Positions 1-7,300 of a stretch of 20,781 nt of DNA are shown here, one piece after another. Location of the stretch: contig CAYMFF010000051.1 in NCBI GenBank assembly GCA_964389575.1, positions 1 to 20,781 on the forward strand, written 5' to 3'. How positions within the stretch are numbered: the stretch's first letter is position 1; every line of letters begins with the position of its first letter. A program made the translations under genes and the position numbers. A model generated the notes under the pieces. That model did not search any database and was not told the origin of the DNA. It worked only from the letters and a program-made list of their open reading frames with translations. Source of the DNA: JAGNRR01 sp964389575 (GTDB taxonomy: Bacteria > Bacteroidota > Bacteroidia > Chitinophagales > Chitinophagaceae).

Positions 1-1
1 T

Positions 2-1210
2 GAGCATGAATTACAATCGTATTTTATTGGACGCATGGATTCATTCTTAACGAGTCGTGGTAGAAAAACGATTGGTTGGGATGAAATTTTAGAAGGTGGT
101 TTGGCAGATAATGCAGCTGTAATGAGCTGGCGTGGAGAGAAAGGAGGCATTGAAGCGGCTAAACAAAAACATAACGTCGTTATGAGTCCGGGCAGTCATT
201 GTTACTTTGATCATTATCAAGGAGATAAAAAATCGGAGCCACTGGCCATTGGTGGTTATACGACCTTGAAAAAAGTATATGACTATAATCCCATACCAAA
301 TGGCCTTGACCAGGAATATGAAAAGTATATCCTAGGTGCCCAAGGAAATGTATGGACGGAGTATATGAAAACACCCGAGCAAGTAATGTATATGGCGTTA
401 CCCAGATTATGCGCATTAAGCGAGGTGCTTTGGTCCGGACCTGGAAAAAGTTCATACAATGAGTTTACAAAACGATTAATTCCTCATTTTAAATTGCTGG
501 ATTCATTACAGTACAATTATTCTAAAGCACTTTTTAATATTGAGTCGCAAACTACCGTTAAGAATGGAAAAATGTTTGTTAGTTTACAATCTGACTTTCC
601 AGACTATGATATTCGATACACAAGTGACGGAAGTGCTCCAATGGTTTCTTCTTCACTTTATAATGAATCAATACAGATTAATAATGATGTAGTGATTAAA
701 GCACGGCTTTTTAAAAATGGAAAAGCAAGTGGCAACACTTTCTCACAAGAGTATAAATATCATTTAGCCATAGGTAAGAAAATAAAATTACTTTATCCGC
801 CCGATGAACGTTATAATACGGGTGGTGCTAGCACTTTAATAAACGGAATTGTCGGGAGTTTGCCATGGAGTGGCAATGAGTGGTTAGGTTGGCGAGGAGA
901 ATCTATGGAAGTTACATTAGATTTGGGTTTAGTAGAAGAAATTCATAGGGTTAAAATTTCTTTTTTAGAAGCGAAAGAAAGTTGGATTCATTTACCAAAA
1001 AAAGTAGTGGTACTGGTTGGTCGAGATGAAAAAAAATATCGAGAAATTGAACTTAGTAATTTGGAAGGTGGATTCACATTTTCTGGAGATTTAAATCTTT
1101 ATGAGCGTTATTTAAAAATTAAAGCAATTCCCCAAATTATTATTCCAAACGGCAATCCGGGTGCAGGTCAAAAACCATGGCTTTTTTGTAGTGAAATAAT
1201 TATAGAGTAA
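2..1210 (+). CDS. Beta-N-acetylhexosaminidase, GH20 family (5'-truncated by window edge)
   Basis: Secreted or periplasmic exo-hydrolase that removes terminal beta-linked GlcNAc/GalNAc from glycans. The reading frame is open from base 2, so the true start and the catalytic Asp-Glu pair of GH20 lie upstream of the window. Visible family motifs in order are GWDEIL, VMSWRG, MSPGSHCYFDHYQG, ILGAQGNVWTEYM and PRLCALSEVLW, which form the second half of the GH20 TIM barrel. After the barrel comes a chitobiase/hexosaminidase C-terminal domain (YTSDGSAPMVSSSLYN, then VVIKARLF), and the last ~140 residues resemble a discoidin-like (F5/8 C) carbohydrate-binding domain (LDLGLVEEIHRVKISFLE). An asparaginase gene follows 60 bases downstream on the same strand. 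The ATG at 35 is an internal Met, not the start. Family assignment is very secure; substrate preference is inferred from the neighbours. Confidence 0.95.
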   Translation, partial: EHELQSYFIGRMDSFLTSRGRKTIGWDEILEGGLADNAAVMSWRGEKGGIEAAKQKHNVVMSPGSHCYFDHYQGDKKSEPLAIGGYTTLKKVYDYNPIPNGLDQEYEKYILGAQGNVWTEYMKTPEQVMYMALPRLCALSEVLWSGPGKSSYNEFTKRLIPHFKLLDSLQYNYSKALFNIESQTTVKNGKMFVSLQSDFPDYDIRYTSDGSAPMVSSSLYNESIQINNDVVIKARLFKNGKASGNTFSQEYKYHLAIGKKIKLLYPPDERYNTGGASTLINGIVGSLPWSGNEWLGWRGESMEVTLDLGLVEEIHRVKISFLEAKESWIHLPKKVVVLVGRDEKKYREIELSNLEGGFTFSGDLNLYERYLKIKAIPQIIIPNGNPGAGQKPWLFCSEIIIE

Positions 1211-1230
1211 TCAATTGAAGCGCTAGAAGT

Positions 1231-1265
1231 TTTGTAAAGTTTTAATGATAAAAAAGCTAAATTTG
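1231..1265 (+). promoter_or_regulatory. Candidate Bacteroidota promoter for the glycosylasparaginase gene
   Basis: A TTTG (1231-1234) and a perfect TAAATTTG (1258-1265) match the Bacteroidota -33 TTTG / -7 TAnnTTTG consensus, with a 23-base spacer at the long end of the accepted range. The -7 box ends only 5 bases before the GTG start, so the transcript would be almost leaderless. It suggests that the asparaginase-cutC pair can be transcribed independently of the upstream hexosaminidase gene. Sequence match only. Confidence 0.45.
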
Positions 1266-1270
1266 AAAAA

Positions 1271-2302
1271 GTGAACAGAAGAGAAGTCATAAAAATGCTA
1301 GGATTGAGTGGTGCGTTTTTAGCCACTCGAAAATATAGCAATGCTAAAAGCACGGCTTTAAAAAATAATCCTATTGTTCTCAGTACTTGGTATAATCAAG
1401 GCGTGCCAGCAAATCAAAAAGCTTGGGAGACTTTAAATAGTAAAGGAAGTGCACTGGATGCTGTGGAGCAAGGTGTAATGATGAGTGAAAATGATTGGGA
1501 AAATTGTTGTGTTGGCTTAGGAGCTAACCCCGATCGTGAAGGAAAGGTAACCTTGGACGCTTCCATCATGAATCATAAATCTGAGTGTGGTAGCGTAGCA
1601 TTTTTAGAAAGAATAAAAAACCCAATACAAGTAGCTCGTGCAGTTATGGAAAAGTCGCCACATGTAATGTTGGTGGGTGAAGGGGCTCAACAATTTGCCG
1701 TTGCCAATGGTTTTAAGTTACAAAACGACAAGCTTAGCGAACATGCTGATAAGGCGTATCAAGATTGGCTTGAAAAAAGTGAGTATAAACCCATCATGAA
1801 TATCGAGAAGGGTGGTATGATTCATCAGCCAGGAGTTCCGAATAAATTGAATAACGGGAAATGGAATCATGACACGATTGGCATGATAGCAATGGATGCC
1901 AATGGTAATTTGAGCGGAGCTTGTACTACGAGTGGTATGGGTTTTAAAATGCGAGGTCGAGTGGGAGATTCGCCAATTATTGGTGCGGGTTTATACGTAG
2001 ATAACGAGGTGGGAGCTGCTACTGCAACTGGTCACGGTGAAGAAGTAATTCGAATCAGTGGAAGCTTTTTAGTGGTAGAATTTATGCGTCAAGGTTACAG
2101 CCCTGAAATGGCGTGTCGAAAAGCAGTTGAACGCATTATGAAAAAGACACCCAGAAAAGCGAATGAAATTCAGGTTGGTTTTATAGCTATAAATAAAAAT
2201 GGTGAGCATGGTGCCTATGCCATAAATAAAGGTTTTGACTTTGCCATAAAATCCAACCGATTGGATAATGTCAAGGAGAATGCAAAGCATATCGTGAAAT
2301 GA
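1271..2302 (+). CDS. N4-(beta-N-acetylglucosaminyl)-L-asparaginase (glycosylasparaginase)
   Basis: N-terminal nucleophile (Ntn) hydrolase that cuts the GlcNAc-Asn bond left after N-glycoprotein breakdown, releasing aspartate and, after loss of ammonia, GlcNAc. At 343 aa it has the usual length of the bacterial family. The N-terminus MNRREVIKMLGLSGAFLA is a twin-arginine (Tat) type signal, so folded export to the periplasm is likely. The autoprocessing site HDTIG is present: cleavage between Asp201 and Thr202 would expose Thr202 as the nucleophile. The downstream family signature MRGRVGDSPIIGAGLYVD (about 227-244) and ATATGHGEE (about 250-258) are intact, so the enzyme looks functional. The start is GTG at 1271; no upstream in-frame alternative preserves the signal peptide as well. 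The last bases overlap the start of the next gene by ATGA, so the two are probably co-translated. Confidence 0.95.
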   Translation: MNRREVIKMLGLSGAFLATRKYSNAKSTALKNNPIVLSTWYNQGVPANQKAWETLNSKGSALDAVEQGVMMSENDWENCCVGLGANPDREGKVTLDASIMNHKSECGSVAFLERIKNPIQVARAVMEKSPHVMLVGEGAQQFAVANGFKLQNDKLSEHADKAYQDWLEKSEYKPIMNIEKGGMIHQPGVPNKLNNGKWNHDTIGMIAMDANGNLSGACTTSGMGFKMRGRVGDSPIIGAGLYVDNEVGAATATGHGEEVIRISGSFLVVEFMRQGYSPEMACRKAVERIMKKTPRKANEIQVGFIAINKNGEHGAYAINKGFDFAIKSNRLDNVKENAKHIVK

Positions 2303-3003
2303 TTATAGAAATAGCTTGTAATAATTTTCAGTCTTGTGAGAATGCACAGAAGGCTGGAGCAGATAGGATAGAGTTAATTGAAAATTTGAAGGAAGGTGGA
2401 TGCACACCATCCTTTGGTATGATTAAAAAAGTAAAAGAGAAGATTTCAATTCCTATTTACGTTATGATTCGACCGAGAGGCGGTGATTTCTTTTATTCAC
2501 AAGAAGAAATTGATATTATGCACGAGGATATTCTTTTGTGCAAACAACTAAAAGTAGACGGTATTGTTTTTGGAGTCTTGACGAAAGAAGGAAAAGTAAA
2601 TGTGGAAGCTTGTGCGGATTTGTTGCAAACTTGGGGAAGTAATAAAGCAACTTTTCACCGTGCGCTGGATAGAACGCTAGATATAAAAAAATCCATGGAA
2701 GATATTATCAACCTTGGCTTTGAAAGAGTATTGACAAGTGGCGGGCATAAAAATGTAAGCGAGGGTAAAGAAGTAATTAAATCATTGCAAGAAAAATTTG
2801 GTAATCAAATTACGATTATGCCTGGTGCAGGGGTAACTCCTGAAAATGCAACAGTAATTTCGGATTTTTGTGCAACGAATGAAATCCATGCAACCTGTAA
2901 AATGGATTATGCCCAAGAGGTTTTGTGTAATGATAGTTTTAGTGATGGTTTTGTTGAGAGTAAGTTAGAGCTTATTTCTGAGCTTGTAAACTCTTTTGAA
3001 TAG
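2299..3003 (+). CDS. cutC: CutC-family protein (copper homeostasis CutC-like TIM barrel)
   Basis: Complete 234-aa CutC-family protein, a cytoplasmic TIM-barrel fold with no signal peptide. Conserved segments are visible: AGADRIELIENLKEGGCTPS (about 20-39), IRPRGGDFFYS (about 57-67), ATFHRALDR (about 117-125), RVLTSGG (about 143-149) and MPGAGVTPEN (about 174-183). The name comes from an E. coli copper-sensitivity phenotype that was later attributed to the small RNA MicL, transcribed from within the gene, so a copper role for the protein is doubtful. Here the gene starts inside the stop region of the glycosylasparaginase (ATGA overlap), which points to a job in amino-sugar or glycan metabolism rather than metal handling. 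Its 3' end overlaps the convergent GH5 gene by 32 bases. Confidence 0.9.
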   Translation: MIIEIACNNFQSCENAQKAGADRIELIENLKEGGCTPSFGMIKKVKEKISIPIYVMIRPRGGDFFYSQEEIDIMHEDILLCKQLKVDGIVFGVLTKEGKVNVEACADLLQTWGSNKATFHRALDRTLDIKKSMEDIINLGFERVLTSGGHKNVSEGKEVIKSLQEKFGNQITIMPGAGVTPENATVISDFCATNEIHATCKMDYAQEVLCNDSFSDGFVESKLELISELVNSFE

Positions 3004-4237
3004 TACTCCATATTAAACTATCACTCATAAAAACAGAATATAAGCCTTGCTCTTCTTGCGGAGGATCCGCACTGTATGCCATACCTTTTTGCATAAAACC
3101 TTCTGAGTTAAAATTCTCTTCTAGTCCAGCAAAGCCCCAGAAGTTATAACCGCTTATTTTGTTTTCTCGTCCTATCTTAAAAACAAAATCGTAATATTTA
3201 TTCCTATTGAGTACACTTGCTTTTGGATCAAAAGAATTTCCATCGCGGTGCAATCCAAACTCTTCAATGACTAGGGGCTTGTTTAAAATACTAGCTAAGT
3301 TAGCGTGTTGTTCAATATACTTTTTCGTTTTGAGTAGTGTAGTATCCGTTACAGAATGTTCGCTTTTGCCATTGTACCAAACCCAGGTTTTGGGCCAGAG
3401 ATGAAGGGTGCAATAGTCAATATTTTTATCAGCGTGTATGCTCTTATAAATTTCTTCGCTATAAAAAGTACTAATTACTCCTTCGGTTCCAATAGTTACT
3501 AAATGATTTTGGTCCAACGATTTAATTAAAGATGCCGTATTGCGTACCCAATTTTTATAGGCTTCCGTGGCACAGCTATCCATGGGTCTGGGTTCATTTG
3601 CTAGCTCCCAAGCCATGATGCTTTCGTCTTCTTTGTATAACGTATTCGTGATGGTGTTCTTTCGATTGACTACTTTTTTTATCCAAGCATTACTCCAAGC
3701 CAAGCAGGAATCATTACTATAAAATTCAGCAATATATTGGCAATACTTATTCCAATCCCATTGTGCCGTTTTGGGAAGTGGTGGATTTTCTTTTCCTGAC
3801 CATTCAAGATATTGGCCAAATCCACCACTCCATTCCCAATTATTGTTCAATACAAAAACAATTTTCATATTTCGTTTTTTGGCTTCCGCCATAAAATAAT
3901 CGAAACCTTTCAGTAGATTTTCGTTATACATTCTGGGCTTTACTTGCAAACTCGGTGATATGCGATAAGGATAGGTGTCATCACCTTCGCCACAAATGAA
4001 TACACGGAGATTGCTTATGTTTTGTTCTTTTAAAAAATTTAATTCGTTTTTTAATCGATCTTGATTTGTAGCACCTATATAACCGCCGTACCAATAGTTG
4101 CACCCTATGTAATTATACGCCTGTTTATTTAGTTGAAAATTTCCTCCCTCGACTTTCACAAAATCTTGATTTTCGCACGAAGCCAAGGTTATTCCAAGCA
4201 ATACAATAAGGATAATATTTTTCAGTTCTAAATTCAT
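2972..4237 (-). CDS. GH5-family beta-mannanase / beta-mannosidase-like lipoprotein
   Basis: Glycoside hydrolase family 5 (clan GH-A) enzyme of 421 aa, most like the subfamily 7 mannan endo-1,4-beta-mannosidases. A signal peptide ends in the lipobox L-A-S-C with Cys21, so it is probably an outer-membrane or periplasmic lipoprotein. The N-terminal motif YNYIGCNYWYGGYIGA followed by RLKNELNFLKEQNISNLRVF is typical of GH5_7. The acid/base is Glu215 in LANEPRP and the probable nucleophile is Glu326 in VIEEFGLHRDG; LHLWP (279-282) and W365-region GYNFWGFAG complete the barrel motifs. It runs co-directionally 51 bases after the alpha-2-macroglobulin gene and converges on cutC. Next to a hexosaminidase and a glycosylasparaginase it might cleave the beta-mannosyl linkage of N-glycan cores, but plain mannan remains equally possible. 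Confidence 0.85.
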   Translation of the reverse strand: MNLELKNIILIVLLGITLASCENQDFVKVEGGNFQLNKQAYNYIGCNYWYGGYIGATNQDRLKNELNFLKEQNISNLRVFICGEGDDTYPYRISPSLQVKPRMYNENLLKGFDYFMAEAKKRNMKIVFVLNNNWEWSGGFGQYLEWSGKENPPLPKTAQWDWNKYCQYIAEFYSNDSCLAWSNAWIKKVVNRKNTITNTLYKEDESIMAWELANEPRPMDSCATEAYKNWVRNTASLIKSLDQNHLVTIGTEGVISTFYSEEIYKSIHADKNIDYCTLHLWPKTWVWYNGKSEHSVTDTTLLKTKKYIEQHANLASILNKPLVIEEFGLHRDGNSFDPKASVLNRNKYYDFVFKIGRENKISGYNFWGFAGLEENFNSEGFMQKGMAYSADPPQEEQGLYSVFMSDSLIWSTIQKSLQAQK

Positions 4238-4245
4238 TGGAACTG

Positions 4246-4253
4246 TAAATGTA
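4246..4253 (-). promoter_or_regulatory. Near-consensus -7 box (TACATTTA) before the GH5 gene
   Basis: On the minus strand TACATTTA matches TAnnTTTG in all but the last base and ends 8 bases before the ATG at 4237. No TTTG -33 element was found at the proper distance. It could give the GH5 gene its own transcript in addition to read-through from the alpha-2-macroglobulin gene. Weak evidence. Confidence 0.25.
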
Positions 4254-4284
4254 ATTATTACTACATCGGCAATATAGAAAATTT

Positions 4285-4306
4285 GTTGCTAAGGGTTACT
4301 AGCAAC
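4285..4306 (-). repeat. Perfect 7-bp inverted repeat spanning the alpha-2-macroglobulin stop codon
   Basis: Arms GTTGCTA (4285-4291) and TAGCAAC (4300-4306) are exactly complementary with an 8-base loop and contain the stop codon at 4289-4291. On the minus strand the stem is followed by AAATTTTC, not a proper T-tract. It may be a weak terminator or an mRNA 3'-end structure before the GH5 gene. Confidence 0.4.
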
Positions 4307-7300
4307 AGCATTTACATCTTTAGAACGTATTTGAATATTACCACTTCCATGATAAGAATGATACGAACCATTGTACATGGCATCGGCGCTAACTGGACCC
4401 AGTTTAAAGTTGCCGGGTGTCACGGCGCGAACCACGTAGTAGAAATCTTGTACTTTGCTTTTGGCATTGGTAAAAAAGAAAATGCGATCATCTCGAATAT
4501 CTAAGTACTGTGGTGTGCTAGCATTTTTTACCCACTGCATACCTTGAACTTCTTTGATACGCGGGTTCTCAATTTCAAAACCAGCCGGAAGCAAATCGGT
4601 AATCACCACATTTTCTATTACGGAAGAATAAGACGAAGCCAAGGACACTTTCACAACAATTAAATCGTTTTGTTCAAATTGATTGTCACTTAATTCTTTT
4701 CCATAGCGATTATAAAATGTTCTACGCACTTTTAAAAATTTATCTTCTTCTTTTAGGTCTCCACTTTTACTAACGCCTTCTTGTTGCCACCAATAGAATA
4801 TTTTTCCAGTGTTGCTTCCGCTTGTTTTTATTTTTACTTTTTTTATATCCTGTTGTGGAATAGAAATTTGCTGTGTTTTATTTCCTATTTCAGCTAGGCG
4901 TTTGCCATTTACTAATACGGTACCATCAATTGGACTGCCCGTTAGTTGTTTGCTAATCTTTCCTAAAGCCAATAGACCATAAACCGAAGACTGTGTAGTT
5001 CTGTGTTTCTTGCCTTTTAAATTTTGTACTAATAAGTTACTCATAGGAATGATCTGTTCATTATCGGGGTCAACATCCAGCAATACATTAAGTGCTAAAC
5101 CTAGATCTCGTTCGTAACTATAGAAACTGCCACCCGTTATGGAATTAGATTTTTCTCCTGAAAAAGAAGATGGTAATAAGGTGCGATAGGATGTCTTGTC
5201 ACCAGCTAATGCAAAGGCTCCTGAAAGAAGATACCTTCCGTCTAGTGCCAATTCATTTTTGTTGGCTTTATAATAATTCATTGCCGGCACATTGGGTCGT
5301 TGTGCTTTAGCCAACACGTACAAACTATAGGGTACTTCTTTGGGTGCGATTTTTCTTACTTTGTTTCCATTATAATAGTAGTCAATACTTTCTTTAGTGC
5401 GTAAGCGGGAAGATAGATAATTGAGCAAGGGGTTCAGCATGTTTTTATCAATAGAAAAACCTGCTTCTTTGGCTTCTACCAAAAAATCTGCCGCATAAAC
5501 TGCCGCCCACCAATGTGCATCATAGTCACGGTCCCAAAGTCTAATGCCACCATTGTAATGCTGGCGAGCTTTTAATTTTTGGATTACTTGTTCGATGTGT
5601 TTAACGGCGTTTTGTTTTAGATTATTTCCTGAATGAAACATTTCCGCCATGTTAGAATAGTAAAGTTGTGGAAAGGCGGTAGACACAATTTGTTCGCTAC
5701 AACCATGCGGATAGTTTACTAAATAAGAAAAATCACCACCTAATTGTAAAATAGGCGAACGACCAATCAGCAGAGTTGTTTTGGCGGTAGAGGCTATCAT
5801 TTCTGGTGTTTTTATTTGAATATCGGCAGTTTGATTTCCTTTGACAAAACCGCTATTATCATATACGGCAAGAGGACTTGCTGGCCGTATGGGCAGTTCA
5901 ATATTATTGGCAAATAGCTCATCTAAGGTCGATGCTTCAACTTTTATTTTGGCCAAGCCAACATCATTATTCGCATGAGCAGAAAACAGTATCATTTTTT
6001 CACTCTCTGCAGGAATGCGAATATTCCTAGTTAGGTTTCCTATAAATGATAGCGGGCCTGTTTTAGTAATTTGTAGCTTGGCTGTTGTTTCTTCGGATGT
6101 TGAATTGGTCACGAATACGGCAACAGGGATGCTATCCATTGAGCTTAAAAAACGAGGTAAGGCTGTACTTATAATAATTGGATCAGCAACTTTCATATTT
6201 TCTTCGGCCATACCAAATTGACTGTTTTTGCAAGCCATTGCCATTAATCGTAGCTCGCCATTAAACTCAGGGATGTCAATTTCAAAATCTGCGTAACCAT
6301 TACTGTTGCATTTTTTAATTCCACTCCAATAGCTCAACAACTTGGTTCGTTTTCCTTTGACCGGATTTAAACGTTGGTTCATACTTGTTCCTCTGTCGCC
6401 TCCAGTATGACTTAAATTTCTGGCGACTTCAGGAAATAGAAGTGCGTACATATCATATGAACTTACACCTAATTTTTTCTTACTAAAAAAGAAGTCATAG
6501 GGATTAGGCGTTTTATAGTCATTCACCATGAGGATACCATTATCAACGGCCGCCAAACTCACTTGAGCGCCAGCCGATGCTTTAATCCGAACTTTTTGTT
6601 TTTTATGAGACCGAGATTTTTTATTCGCCAGAATTTCCACTTTCATTTTACCGTTTGGGTCATCTACTTTCAGGTATTGAATGCCATGCGCGACGGTAAG
6701 TGGTAATTGTGATTCTTGGTGCGCTTTGAATAAAGTTGCGCAAACATATACGCCAGGTACTTCTTTATTTTTCAATGGAATAGTGACTGATGCCGTTCTG
6801 TTTTTCACATTGAGATATTGCTCAGAAATAACATTATCATTTTCAAAACTCACGAGCAAGCGACCATTGAAAGGCGTTTTGAAAAGAATTTTAGCCCGAT
6901 CTCCTTTCTGATATTTTTCTTTATCAAAAGTAATATCAATAGCACCTTCTTTGTCTACACTAAATGAGTTGCTAGACCCCCATGTGCCATAACTATGAAA
7001 TTTCTGTTTTACATAATTGTTAGCTCCTGGAATAGAAATTCTAAGTTCGTAATCTCCTGATGCAGTGGGCGTGTAGGCAAAGATTCCCTTTCCGTCATTC
7101 AACAAAATTTCTTTGGATGAAATCAGTTTGCTTTCTTCTTGTGTTTTGTAAGAGTAATATCGATTTGACCTTGTCATAACATTTTTATACTCAATTTTAA
7201 ATAAGTCTATCTGTGCTTTAGATTGTTTAAGTTTCTGATTTTTGTCTAAGGCAACGAGACTGAACTTTGCCAATTTATTTAAGGGAAAATAATGATAGCC

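Noticed and set aside
2299..3003. Linking cutC at the left end to the copper-type genes at the right end as one copper system
   Set aside because: They are 12 kb apart in unrelated transcripts, and the copper role of CutC is doubtful; its coupling to glycosylasparaginase is the stronger clue.
6015..6911. Plus-strand open frames inside the alpha-2-macroglobulin gene
   Set aside because: They are short, resemble no family, and lie opposite a strongly supported coding frame; antisense shadows.
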